This document shows, in pieces, positions 26,436 through 35,268 of a stretch of 64,000 nucleotides of DNA (the stretch's first letter is position 1; the number at the start of each line of letters is the position of its first letter). Position numbers and translations under genes: made by a program. The stretch comes from Symbiobacterium terraclitae (lineage in GTDB: Bacteria; Bacillota; Sulfobacillia; Symbiobacteriales; Symbiobacteriaceae). The DNA lies in contig NZ_JAGGLG010000007.1 in NCBI RefSeq assembly GCF_017874315.1, forward strand, positions 62,001 through 126,000, in the 5' to 3' direction. The notes below the pieces were generated by a model. That model did no database searches. It was not told where the DNA came from and saw only the letters and a program-made list of their open reading frames with translations.

Positions 26436-27661
26436 TACTTTCCACCTCGCCGTGCTAGTTTGCGGCGGATAATCTCCATCATGAACTCATCGGAAATCGT
26501 GTAGACTCCACGCTTCGAACGTTCGACAACCCTGGAATCGGACTTCTTGGCCAGAGAGAGCAGCCATTTTCCGTGTGTCCGATATGTTTGGAGGTCATCA
26601 GGACTGACCAAGTCGCGCAGCCGTGCCGTCCCGCCGAACTGAAGGAGCTTGAGGATAATCTCCATCTGCTCATCTGAGAACTCATGAGCACGACACGTCT
26701 CTTTGAGGGCGAGCCCGTAAACCTCACTCACCATCAGGCGGAACTGGTGAGCATCCAGCACCTTCTTCGTGCCAGCCGCCCAGTTCCAACATTCATGGGC
26801 AATTGATTCCAAGAGCCGCGGGATTCCACGGGCGATTCGATGCAGACTTGTTACCACTGAATCACTGATGATCTCTTTGCCTGGGCCCAGCACCTTCTCG
26901 CACGTCTCCCGGATGTACTGAACGGTCTCAGTTGGGGACAATCCCTCGTCCCGGAGAAGTTCGAACCTATCGATGAACTCAGGGGCAGCAGTTGTGAGCC
27001 ACTGCTGCACGGATCCTGTACCAGCAAGACCCAACACGTAACCTTCCTTACCATACTCAGCCCAGTGCTTGAACACGTTGAGGATGTTGATTTTGTGATC
27101 GATGGATAGGCCCTCGGCTTCAAGCACTTTCTCGATCTCGTCCAGAAACACTAACAGCCACTTACTCCCGAGAGCTTTCGACAAGTTGGGAAGAAACTCG
27201 AGAGGAGACAACGACATCGGATCAGCGTTTCCCACCAGTTTCTTGCGCAGGACGACTGGCGACTCCCCTGAGATGGCACACGCCTGGTTGAACAGCTCCT
27301 TACAGAGGTTGCCGAGTATTACATCGACCGCCTCTTCGGTGCGGTAGTTGGAGAACTTTACGTACAACGTCATCGCATTGTTAGCTTTCGCGATTGCCAT
27401 AGCTGCTGCAAAGGACCGTGACTTGCCGTATCCAAACGGGGCAAGCAACAAGAAGTGCTGGACTACCCCAGTCGCCATGCATTTCGTTACGAGATTAGTT
27501 ACATTCTTCACTATCCCTACTTTGACGTACCTGTTCAGATCCTCTTTGGGCGAAGACGGGTCACAGACAGCTGAACCTGGTCCCATGAATGGATTGTTTG
27601 CTACCGTTACCTTCTCCCAATCAACTGGTAGCATCTGCACACTAGCCAACCTTGTCACCAT
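26435..27661 (-). CDS. P-loop ATPase of the defence-like island (AAA+/STAND type)
   Basis: About 408 aa. Walker A variant APFGYGKS lies near residues 74-81 and Walker B LVFLDEIE near 170-177. A sensor-like GLAGTGSVQQWL follows, then a helical domain (HRIARGIPRLLESIAHECW) and a C-terminal winged-helix-like part ending SDEFMMEIIRRKLARR. The layout resembles Cdc6/Orc1-like or STAND ATPases that couple nucleotide state to a DNA-binding tail, and also ATPases of BREX-type systems; none is a confident match. The start is uncertain: ATG 27661 overlaps the upstream stop, and ATG 27634 or the first ATG at 27694 are options. The gene is fused by 1-nt overlap to the HEPN gene. Confidence 0.65.
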   Translation of the reverse strand: MVTRLASVQMLPVDWEKVTVANNPFMGPGSAVCDPSSPKEDLNRYVKVGIVKNVTNLVTKCMATGVVQHFLLLAPFGYGKSRSFAAAMAIAKANNAMTLYVKFSNYRTEEAVDVILGNLCKELFNQACAISGESPVVLRKKLVGNADPMSLSPLEFLPNLSKALGSKWLLVFLDEIEKVLEAEGLSIDHKINILNVFKHWAEYGKEGYVLGLAGTGSVQQWLTTAAPEFIDRFELLRDEGLSPTETVQYIRETCEKVLGPGKEIISDSVVTSLHRIARGIPRLLESIAHECWNWAAGTKKVLDAHQFRLMVSEVYGLALKETCRAHEFSDEQMEIILKLLQFGGTARLRDLVSPDDLQTYRTHGKWLLSLAKKSDSRVVERSKRGVYTISDEFMMEIIRRKLARRGGK

Positions 27662-28460
27662 CCCGTAGGGCAATCGAGGTGAACAAGAAACCATCAGCTG
27701 AGTACGTTCGAATGCCGAGTTGATTTGCGATTGAGAGTTTCGTCTGGAGCAGGTCTATGAAGTCCTCCTGCCACAGCCGCACCAGATAATTCCACAAACG
27801 ATCAGGAGTGATCCTAGACTCAGATACCAGCAAGCTTTCGACGTCTTCGATGGGAATGTACGGTATCTTCTCCAAGACAGGGTTGTTTTGCCTAGCCTCG
27901 GCAAAGATTAGTCTCAGCAGCTGGGCAAGTTCCAGATGGTCCTTGATCTCGCTTGGCACGAACGCCCTAGCCCCGGCGAATTGGTCATTGATCAATCCAC
28001 ATTGCTTGAACAGCGACAGGTAGTTGTCCACTCGACGTGGAGACACCTTGGAGTACCCGAGTTCGCGCTCCATCACGGAGGCTACCAACTTGTAATAGTG
28101 CTCGGATTGAACTAGCTGGGTTCCTCGTCCAACTATCTTGGATGCGGCCAGCATGAGGTCTCGAACTTCTGGAGTGCTTTCCAGATGCTCCTTTAGCGCT
28201 CTCCAGGATCCAGCGCGCATCTCTTCCCAGATTCGAGTTCCGCTAGGCGTGAAGCGGACTTCACGCACGTCGTCGACCAGTATTCCAAGGCGTCTTAGAG
28301 AGCGAAGGTATTCCTCAGTCGTCTTGGGGCTGTTCCCTGTTTTTGCGGCGAGAGCGCGTATAACTGTGTCGGCACGTTCCCCCGGAGGAAAGTCCGCGAT
28401 AACGCTCAGGACATCAGGAAGGGTCTTAGAGGGAATGGCGATAAAGGGTAGCCTCTTCAT
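27642..28460 (-). CDS. winged-helix protein, first gene of the defence-like island
   Basis: A 272-aa soluble protein with at least two helix-turn-helix-like units. The N-terminal one (VIRALAAKTGNSPKTTEEYL, RSLRRLGILVDD, then a wing VREVRFTPSGTRIW) is a standard winged helix; a second one is in the middle (SPRRVDNYLSLFKQCGLI). It could be a regulator or a DNA-recognition partner of the ATPase encoded next. ATG 28460 follows GGGGGTC. The stop lies inside the first codons of the ATPase gene, suggesting translational coupling. I do not recognise a named family. Confidence 0.6.
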   Translation of the reverse strand: MKRLPFIAIPSKTLPDVLSVIADFPPGERADTVIRALAAKTGNSPKTTEEYLRSLRRLGILVDDVREVRFTPSGTRIWEEMRAGSWRALKEHLESTPEVRDLMLAASKIVGRGTQLVQSEHYYKLVASVMERELGYSKVSPRRVDNYLSLFKQCGLINDQFAGARAFVPSEIKDHLELAQLLRLIFAEARQNNPVLEKIPYIPIEDVESLLVSESRITPDRLWNYLVRLWQEDFIDLLQTKLSIANQLGIRTYSADGFLFTSIALRDGDKVG

Positions 28461-28597
28461 GACTAGACCCCCATACTAGAATACACACGAACCGTTTTCC
28501 CTTCGATATATTCGGCGACGCATTTGCAACTCCTGTCTGCGTGATCCGTCCTGCCTGTGGGTCGCGATCCTGGCGACGATTAGCGGTGGGACTATGT

Positions 28598-28740
28598 CCC
28601 CGGCGCGAGCCTGACGGCGGAGGAGCTCATCGAGCACTGCTGAGGGCTGCTGGCGAGGTACAAGATCCCGAAGCAAGTGGAACTCCGGACCGAGCTGCCG
28701 AAGGCGCAGCGGGGAAGATATTGAAGCGGGAACTCAAGCA
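28598..28740 (+). pseudogene. broken copy of the acyl-CoA ligase 3' end
   Basis: The stretch repeats the end of the ligase gene at 22852-24357 (SLTAEELIEHC, GLLAKYKIPKQVEF, then KILKRELK) at roughly 90 % nucleotide identity by eye. It has an in-frame TGA in place of a CGG, and one base is missing near 28700. The terminator copy follows at 28752. It marks the right flank of the four-gene island and shows a duplication or recombination event around it. Confidence 0.8.
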
Positions 28741-28751
28741 GGGTATGGGGA

Positions 28752-28784
28752 AGCGGGACCTCCGGTGGGGAGGTCCCGCTCTGT
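28752..28784 (+). terminator. copy of the ligase-operon terminator
   Basis: AGCGGGACCTCC / GGAGGTCCCGCT stem, identical in the arms to 24368-24397, followed by CTGTTGC. It sits after the broken ligase tail. Confidence 0.75.
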
Positions 28785-28989
28785 TGCGCCTCACCGCCGA
28801 ACCGCGCCACTGCACCGCACAGCTACCCGGCAGCTGTCATGGATCGGGTGGCCGGTGGCTCCAGCAGGTACATTCGCATGATTGGCGGAACACTCAATGC
28901 GTCAGTGCAACTCGCGCCACCTTCACTCCATCGCATGGCAGGGGCCTGCCGGGGCGGACGGGCTTCGAACTCTTCAGGGGGTGCCCTCG

Positions 28990-29763
28990 GTGTCACAGGA
29001 CCACGAGACCGTGCGGAGCCTCATTTGCGACTACTTCGCAAGCCGCCTGCTTGAGCAACCCGCGTACCCACACCTGAAGCCCGCCCTGCCAGTGGCGAAA
29101 GTTCTGGTGACGGGTGGCTTCTCCATCGGCACGGCCCGATGTGGTTCCGACCTCGACATCGAGATGATCGTGCCGGACGAGCTCTATCCTGCGATGCTCC
29201 AAGGGGCCGGCGGGCCGAGGGGACTTCGGGTGCACGACGAGGCGCACACCCCGCTGGTGGACGAGAAGGTCCGCCCGATGACTTGGCTGCGCCGCCGGCT
29301 GGCCGGCGACGATCCGGAGTCGCTGTGGATCTACCAGCATGCCGTGGTCGTGCAGGATCCTGATGCCCAACTGCCGGCGCGGGTCGCGCTGGCTGCGGAG
29401 CGCTTCCGGGAGCACGTGCCGCAGCTGGTGGCTTCGCGGTACCGGACCTTCCGCAGCCTGGTCACCATCGAGGACTCCCGGGAAGAGCTGTGCCGCCAGG
29501 TCATGCTGGGCAAGGCCATCGAGAGCGCCCTGACTCTACCCCTGCTGGCCCGGGAGGAGCCGCATCCCTACCCCAAGTGGCAGGCATGGTGGCTGGTTGA
29601 ACGCCACGCCCGAGGGGCAGAGGTTGTTAACCTCTGCCGCCGCATGTTGGCCAAACCGGTCACTCGCGAGGCGTTTGAACCCCTCCGGCGGATCATCGAT
29701 GACATCTTGATCGAGGCCGGCTACAGGGAGGGGCTCGTGCGGAACTTCTGGCGGAAGCTGTAG
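28990..29763 (+). CDS. nucleotidyltransferase-fold protein
   Basis: About 257 aa from GTG 28990, which lies 9 nt after AGGGGG. It has the polymerase-beta-type nucleotidyltransferase signature: GGFSIG at residues 42-47 followed by the metal-binding DLD at 54-56 and a later basic/helical half (VMLGKAIESALTLPLL, NLCRRMLAKPV). This family includes aminoglycoside nucleotidyltransferases and toxin/antitoxin-type MNT proteins. No HEPN partner gene is adjacent on the same strand, although one lies in the island upstream. Its GC content is high, like the core genome. Substrate unknown. Confidence 0.65.
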   Translation: MSQDHETVRSLICDYFASRLLEQPAYPHLKPALPVAKVLVTGGFSIGTARCGSDLDIEMIVPDELYPAMLQGAGGPRGLRVHDEAHTPLVDEKVRPMTWLRRRLAGDDPESLWIYQHAVVVQDPDAQLPARVALAAERFREHVPQLVASRYRTFRSLVTIEDSREELCRQVMLGKAIESALTLPLLAREEPHPYPKWQAWWLVERHARGAEVVNLCRRMLAKPVTREAFEPLRRIIDDILIEAGYREGLVRNFWRKL

Positions 29764-29822
29764 CGCTCCACGACCGTGGAACCCCGCAGATGTGAACAGC
29801 CCGCTGCGAGGAGGCGGTCTAA

Positions 29823-30540
29823 ATGGATGAGTTCCGCACCGTCACCATCGCCCCGGAGTCCTTCCTGAAGCAGCTAAGGGCCGTCCGGGCACATGCCAGC
29901 AAGCTGGAGCAGCGCCTGGGGAGGATGAACCTCCATGGCTGGATCAACGCCCCGCGACCCGGGGGAACTGCTTCGCTACTTCCCCCTGGTGAGGTTGAAG
30001 GAAGGATACCGCCTGGACTCCTACCAGTACCTCACGGGACCCGACGGCAACGGCTTCGTGTTCGCAGTCCCCGCCGACCGGCGGCTGCCCCCGCCGCCGG
30101 AAAGACCTGACCTGGCCTGGCGGCAGGGCATCATCCCGACGCCGCGGGCCGCCGGGTTGCCTGAGTGGGCGAGGGAGGACATCGAGGCGTTCCTCGAGCC
30201 GGAAGGGTCCCCCCTCTCCTACTTCCAGTGCTCCCTGCTCATCCGGGAACTGCGGGAGCTGGGGGCCTGCTGGCACGGGGCTCACTGGTCGACCCACGAG
30301 ATCGTTACCGAGCTGGACCCCGATGAGGCCGCCCGGTGGCAGTGGGCTGGGGAGCGGCCGGAGGAGTTCCTGCCGCAGGTGACGGTGACCGGCCCCGGCG
30401 AGGCCACCGTCCGGTTCTACACTGTTACCCGCTACGTTCAGGAAGAGCTCTGCTGCCATGCGGACACGTACTCGGGCGGGGTCCTGGTCGACCAGACGAG
30501 GAATACCGTCGCGGTCGGCGGGATGGGATACATCTACTAG
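29823..30540 (+). pseudogene. unknown protein gene split by a one-base frameshift in a G5 run
   Basis: ATG 29823 has an ideal AGGAGG site and starts MDEFRTVTIAPESFLKQLRA. After NAPRPG the reading continues sensibly only in another frame (ELLRYFPLVRLKEGYRLDSY...). Removing one G from the run 29961-29965 joins both parts into one ~238-aa protein ending VGGMGYIY. It is a possible real frameshift, a phase-variable homopolymer or a sequencing error. The protein has no signal peptide or membrane segment, and CC near the C-terminus (EELCCHADTYSGG). I do not recognise the family. Confidence 0.6.
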
Positions 30541-30583
30541 GAACTTGAAGGGACCGACTCCTCAGCACACGTACTGCTTGAAG

Positions 30584-30625
30584 CGAGCCGAGACCTGGCC
30601 ACGGAAGCCAGGTCTCAGGTGTTTC
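30584..30625 (+). terminator. terminator after the frameshifted gene
   Basis: Inverted repeat GAGACCTGGC / GCCAGGTCTC, followed by AGGTGTTTCT. Confidence 0.75.
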
Positions 30626-30707
30626 TCCCTTGTTCGCCGGACCGCAGCCCACGCGGGGTGCGGCCTCGGGGCGGCCTCAGACCGTGAACGGCACGCTGAA
30701 CAAGGAT

Positions 30708-31627
30708 TCAGAACATCATGTTGCGCACGATATGCACCTCGGTCGGGGCGATCAGGCTCCGGGTGCGCATAAAGGTCAACCCGAAGAGCAGGCCGGAGGT
30801 GGCCTGGAAGACCACGGACGCGGCAAGCCCAGCGAGGTAGTCGCCCCCCAGACTCTTAGTGTTCAGGCCCAGGTGAACGATGCCGAAGACCAGGGATGCG
30901 AGCACCAGGCCCCAGCCATCACCGAGCAGTTGGGACAGCCGGGTCTGCAGGGCGCCTCGGAACAGGAACTCTTCCGAGAAGCCGTTCTGCAGGAAGAGAT
31001 CCAACACCGTGCGCGCCACCTTCGGATCACCCGGGTATCGCCCATCGCAAGTTGAATACCTGCCGCAGCCCCTATGAGAAGGAGGTACGGCGTCGAGACG
31101 AGCCAGGAGCGGTACCACCTTCTTAAGCCCAGTTCAGTTGGCCTGACGCGGCAGAGCAGGAGCACGGCCCCGGGCAGGACGACGTAGAGAACCGGGTTGC
31201 GCAGCCAGGCGGGGTTCCGGAACAGCTGCCTGCCGGCCCGCTGCAGCTCGGTCCAGAGCGGGATCTCGTCCAGACCCGCCGGTGCGACCCTGTGGAGGCT
31301 CATGCCGGTTAATCCGAGGAGCAGAATGAGAGCGAGGATGAAAGCCACCTGACCCCACAAGGCCGCCCGACGGTGCCGGGGGGCGTGAGCCCCCGGAGGG
31401 TGCAGGGTCAGCCAGAGCAGCAGCAGGATAGGGACGACAGCCAGCAGGTCGACATCGATGGCAATCCTGGGGAGCACTCCTGTGTGGCCGCGCACCACCA
31501 GCGTCGCTGCGGACGCCAGCCACAGCGCCAGGAACGTGACTCCGGCCGGGTGCCTGGTGCCGGCCCAGATCTCGCGCCATACCGGGGGCCGTGGTGCAGG
31601 GGAAACCAAGTCCTGCGGCACGGTCAT
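30708..31627 (-). pseudogene. frameshifted CPBP-family intramembrane protease gene
   Basis: The N-terminal part (MTVPQDLVSPAPRPPVWREI, several membrane spans, VRPTELGLRRWYRSW) and the C-terminal part (LDLFLQNGFSEEFLFRGALQ, VFGIVHLGLN, MRTRSLIAPTEVH) lie in different frames. Comparison with the intact paralogue at 32278-33210 shows one base missing between about 31005 and 31045, just after the GDTRV codons. The catalytic EEFLFR and downstream His motifs remain in the second frame. Most likely inactive. Confidence 0.75.
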
Positions 31628-31766
31628 GCGGGGCGCCTCCTCATACGCTAGGACCACAGGTCTACACCTTTTCGTTCTCATACCGTTCACTGTTGTCTTA
31701 CTGTATACTCAAATCGTTCCTCCCCGCAGCATGGCAGCATAAGAATCGGAGTGGCCCGGGAGCCCG

Positions 31767-32138
31767 TCAGGCCCCGGGCCACGCGACCGATGCCAGATTG
31801 AGGGCAATATGCGCCACGGTGGGGGAGATCAGACTCCGGGTGCGCAAGGCAGTCAACCCGAACAGCAGACCGGCGGGGGCATGACTGGCGACGCACAGCG
31901 CCATTCCGGCAAGGAAGTCGCCCCCCAGCAGCGCCGCGGCCGCGCCCACATGCATGACGCCGAAGATCAGGGAAGTGAGCACCAAGCCCCAGCCGTCACC
32001 AGTGAGCAGTGCGAGCCGGGTCTGCAGGGCCCCGCGGAACAGAAACTCCTCCGTGAACCCGTTCAGGGCGAAGACCAGCACGCGCGGGAGATGGTAGCTC
32101 AAACTGATGCCACCCAGCGCGATCCGCACCTCCGCCAT
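31767..32138 (-). pseudogene. 5'-truncated CPBP-family protease copy
   Basis: Only the catalytic half remains: MAEVRIALGGISLSYH, then NGFTEEFLFRGALQTR, LIFGVMHVGAAAALLGGDF and LRTRSLISPTVAHIALN. The N-terminal membrane half found in the neighbour at 32278-33210 is missing. The EExxxR and FxxxH motifs are intact, so a 123-aa product could still fold into part of the active-site bundle, but loss of function is more likely. Confidence 0.65.
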
Positions 32139-32213
32139 GGCGCCCCCGTTGTTCCCAGACAGTTCGCTGTTGTCACGCTGTAAGGTCGAATCGGTTATCC
32201 GTGGGCGTGCGCG

Positions 32214-32254
32214 ATGGAGGCTCCTGCCCAATCGCCGGGAGGGAGCCTCCGAGG
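32214..32254 (-). terminator. hairpin downstream of the intact CPBP gene
   Basis: GGAGGCTCC...GGAGCCTCC inverted repeat just after the CPBP stop on the minus strand, without a clear T-run. It resembles the fru terminator hairpin at 33355 and may have been copied from it. Confidence 0.5.
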
Positions 32255-32277
32255 ATGGTCCGCGGTACCCGAAACGC

Positions 32278-33210
32278 TCAGCCCAGGAGGTTGAGGGTAA
32301 TGTGCGCCACCGTGGGGGCAATCAGGCTCCGGGTGCGGTTGGCGATCATCCCAAACACCAGGCCGATGGCGCCCTGGCTGGCGATGGACATGGCCAGGCC
32401 CGCGAGGTAGTCGCCGCCCAGCATCGCCGTGGTCGCGCCCAGATGCCACACACCGAAGAGCAGGGAGCTGATGACCAGGCTCCAGCCCTCCCCGATCAGC
32501 GGGTTGAGCCGGGTCTGGAGGGCGCCCCGGAACAGGAACTCCTCCATGAAGCCGTTCTGCAGGAAGTTGTCCAGAATGGCGAACGGGAGCACGTAGAGTA
32601 CCCGGGTATCGCCCATCGCAACTTTCACGGCCGCCAGGGCACCCACGACGAGGAGGAACGGCGCCGCGACGGCCCAGGAGCGGTAGCCCCTCCTCAGCCC
32701 CAGCTCCGCCGGCCTGACGCGGCAGAGCAGCAGCACGGCGCCGGGGAAGATCATGTACAGGCAGGGGTTGCGCACCCAGTTGTCGTTGCCGAAGAGCAGC
32801 CCGCCGGCAAGTTCAAGCACCTGCTCCAGCGGGGTCCAGAGCGGGATGTGCTCCCAGCCCGCCGGGGCGACGTTGTGGAAGCTCAGCGCGCTCAGGCCGG
32901 TCAGCAGGACAAATGCGAGGATGAGGACCACCTGCACCGACAGGGCCCACCGGCTGTGGCGGGAAGCCTCGGCCTCCGGCGGGTTCGGCGCGAGCCAGCG
33001 CAGCAGGAGCCATGTGATGACCAGCAACGCGCCCACCGTGACGGCGATCTGCAGGAGCAGGCCGGTGAAGCCGCGCAGCGCCAGCGTCGCCGCGGCCAGC
33101 AGCCACAGCAGCAGGTACGTGATCGCGGCGGGATGGGCGAGGGCCCGCCGGGTCTGCTGCCACGCCGAGGGCCGCGGGACAGTGGGCATCTGGTTTTGCG
33201 AATCGCTCAT
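32278..33210 (-). CDS. CPBP-family intramembrane metalloprotease
   Basis: A 310-aa polytopic protein. After the start MSDSQNQMPTVPRPSAW come about eight membrane segments, with the CPBP (Rce1/Abi-type) motifs NGFMEEFLFRGALQ (EExxxR), LLFGVWHLG (FxxxH) and APTVAHITLN. In bacteria such proteases act in bacteriocin maturation or self-immunity and in membrane signalling; the specific role here is unknown. ATG 33210 follows GGAGGTG. It is the intact member of three adjacent copies, the other two being damaged. Confidence 0.82.
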   Translation of the reverse strand: MSDSQNQMPTVPRPSAWQQTRRALAHPAAITYLLLWLLAAATLALRGFTGLLLQIAVTVGALLVITWLLLRWLAPNPPEAEASRHSRWALSVQVVLILAFVLLTGLSALSFHNVAPAGWEHIPLWTPLEQVLELAGGLLFGNDNWVRNPCLYMIFPGAVLLLCRVRPAELGLRRGYRSWAVAAPFLLVVGALAAVKVAMGDTRVLYVLPFAILDNFLQNGFMEEFLFRGALQTRLNPLIGEGWSLVISSLLFGVWHLGATTAMLGGDYLAGLAMSIASQGAIGLVFGMIANRTRSLIAPTVAHITLNLLG

Positions 33211-33354
33211 GTGGGGCACCTCCTCGCTGAGAAGACCCCGCAGCCATACCCTTTGAGTTCGGTTACAGCTGTCAGTTATAAAAATGTAAGGTTCGCGCAC
33301 AGTGCGAGGCCGTACCCACGCAGGGGTGCGGCTTCCCAGGCCAGGAATGCATGC

Positions 33355-33396
33355 AAAGAGGCTCCCGCCCAGACGCCTGGGTGGGAGCCTCGTCTC
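33355..33396 (-). terminator. terminator of the fru operon
   Basis: On the minus strand GAGGCTCCCACCCAGG pairs with CCTGGGCGGGAGCCTC around a short GC loop and is followed by TTTGC. It begins 18 bp after the stop of the PTS IIBC gene. Confidence 0.8.
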
Positions 33397-33414
33397 GCCC
33401 TCCGGTGCAGCAGC

Positions 33415-34776
33415 TTACTCCTTGTTCGGCTTCAGCAGGTTGACGACGAGTGCGGTGACGACGGTACCGATGGCGATGGCCACCAGGTAGAGGCCCAGGT
33501 TCGTGATCACGTTGCCCATGGGCAGCACCCAGATGCCGCCGTGCGGCACCATCAGCTTGGCGCCGAAGGCCATCGAGAGGGCGCCGGTGACGGCCGAGCC
33601 GGCCATGATGGCGGGGATGACCCGGAACGGGTCGGCGGCGGCGAACGGGATCGCACCCTCGGTGATGAACGAGATGCCCAGCACTGCGGCGGCCTTGCCC
33701 GCCTCACGCTCCTCGTCGGTGTACTTCTTGGGCGCCAGGAGGGTCGCCAGGAAGAGGCCCAGCGGCGGGGTCATGCCGGCGGCCATGACGGCGGCCATGG
33801 GCTCGTACACCTGCGAGGCCAGCAGGCCCGTGCCGAAGGCGTACGCAGCCTTGTTGACGGGGCCGCCCATGTCGAAGGCCATCATCGCCCCGAGGATCAG
33901 GCCCAGCACCACGGCGGAGCCGCCGCTCAGGCCCGTCAGCCAGTTCTGCAGGCCCGCCATGATCGCCGCCATGGGCTCGTTCAGCACGTACACCATGATG
34001 AGGCCCGTAATGCCCACGCCCAGCAGCGGCAGGATCAGCACCGGCTTCATGCCCTCCAGCGTGCGGGGCAGCCGGATCCACTTGTTCAGGTAGAAGACCA
34101 GGTAGCCGGCCAGGAAGCCGCCCACGATGGCCCCGAGGAAGCCGGCGCCCACCGAGTTGGCCAGGAAGCCGGCGGCCATGCCGGGGGCGATGCCCGGGCG
34201 GTCGGCGATGGAGTAGGCGATGAAGGCCGCGAGGATCGGGACCATGAAGCCGAAGCCGGCCTGGCCGCCGATGACGTTGAGAACGTAGGCGAACGTGCCC
34301 TCGGTCGCCGCGGCCTCGATGCCGAACATGAACGAGATGGCGATCAGGATACCGCCGGCCACGGTGAAGGGGATCATGTAGGAGACGCCGGTCATCAGGT
34401 GCTTGTACCAGCCCGTGGCCTGCGCCTTCCGCTCCTTCTTGATCTCCTCGACCTGGGCCACGAGGTCCGGCTTGGCGGCCAGCGCCCGGTCGATCAGCCC
34501 GGCCGGGTCCTTGATGGCGTCGCCCACGCCGACCTCGATCAGCGGCTTGCCGGCAAAGCGGGACTTATCCACCTGCGTGTTCGCCGCGATGATGACGGCG
34601 TCGGCCTCGCGGATGTCGTCATCGGTGAGCACGTTCTCCGCCCCAATCGAACCACGGGTCTCGACCTTGATGGTCATCTGCTTGGCCGCGGCGGCCTTCT
34701 GCAGCGCCTCGGCCGCCATGTAGGTGTGGGCAATGCCGGTTGGACAAGAGGTAACGGCAACCAGCTTCTTCGACAC
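33415..34776 (-). CDS. fruA: fructose-specific PTS enzyme IIBC
   Basis: A phosphotransferase-system permease: an N-terminal IIB domain (phospho-Cys in [11 protein letters not shown] near residue 11) and a C-terminal IIC domain of about nine membrane spans ([49 protein letters not shown]). It imports fructose with phosphorylation to fructose-1-phosphate. GTG 34776 is the likely start because GGGAGGTG lies just upstream; the in-frame GTG at 34785 overlaps that site. It is the last gene of fruR-fruK-IIA-IIBC. Confidence 0.92.
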   Translation of the reverse strand: MSKKLVAVTSCPTGIAHTYMAAEALQKAAAAKQMTIKVETRGSIGAENVLTDDDIREADAVIIAANTQVDKSRFAGKPLIEVGVGDAIKDPAGLIDRALAAKPDLVAQVEEIKKERKAQATGWYKHLMTGVSYMIPFTVAGGILIAISFMFGIEAAATEGTFAYVLNVIGGQAGFGFMVPILAAFIAYSIADRPGIAPGMAAGFLANSVGAGFLGAIVGGFLAGYLVFYLNKWIRLPRTLEGMKPVLILPLLGVGITGLIMVYVLNEPMAAIMAGLQNWLTGLSGGSAVVLGLILGAMMAFDMGGPVNKAAYAFGTGLLASQVYEPMAAVMAAGMTPPLGLFLATLLAPKKYTDEEREAGKAAAVLGISFITEGAIPFAAADPFRVIPAIMAGSAVTGALSMAFGAKLMVPHGGIWVLPMGNVITNLGLYLVAIAIGTVVTALVVNLLKPNKE

Positions 34777-34824
34777 GTGCGGCACCTCCCATGGAAGGGT
34801 TAGCTGTTCACCAGGTTCTGCGGT

Positions 34825-35268
34825 TCACTGGAGGGCGTTGACGACATCGGCGGGGCTCTCGGCCGTCAGCAGCTTCTGGCGGACCTCCTCGTGCATGAGC
34901 AGCCGGGCGAGCTGCGAAAGCGCCTTGAGGTGCAGGTCGTGGGCGCCGTCCGGCGCGGCGATCAAAAAGACCATCTGCACGGGCTCGCCGTCCAGGCTCT
35001 CCCAGGCGAGGCCGCTCCGGCTGCGGCCGAAGGCGACCGCCGCCCGGCTGACGCCGCCGCTCTTCCCGTGGGGGATCGCCACGCCGAACCCCACCGCGGT
35101 GGTGCCCAGCGCCTCCCGCGCCTTCACCGCCTGCAGGTAGGTCTCCAGATCCGTCACCGCACCGGTCTTCACCAGCAGCGCGCCCAGCTCGGCCATGGCC
35201 TCCTCGGGTGTTCCGGCCTTGAGATCGAGGGTTACCGTTTCAGGTGTGATCAGTTCCCGGATGCTCAC
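34825..35268 (-). CDS. fructose-specific PTS enzyme IIA
   Basis: A 147-aa IIA domain (PTS_EIIA_2). It begins MSIRELITPETVTLDLKAG and has the phosphorylatable His in FGVAIPHGK near residue 66 and a conserved LIAAPDGAHDLHLKALSQLA end. It passes phosphate from HPr to the IIB domain. It is a separate gene, whereas enteric FruB is fused to an FPr domain. Its start overlaps the fruK stop (ATGA type). Confidence 0.92.
   Translation of the reverse strand: MSIRELITPETVTLDLKAGTPEEAMAELGALLVKTGAVTDLETYLQAVKAREALGTTAVGFGVAIPHGKSGGVSRAAVAFGRSRSGLAWESLDGEPVQMVFLIAAPDGAHDLHLKALSQLARLLMHEEVRQKLLTAESPADVVNALQ

Noticed and set aside
32107-34803. Plus-strand 898-codon open frame
   Set aside because: Antisense to the CPBP and PTS genes, whose motifs are complete on the minus strand; the product is His/Gln-rich noise.
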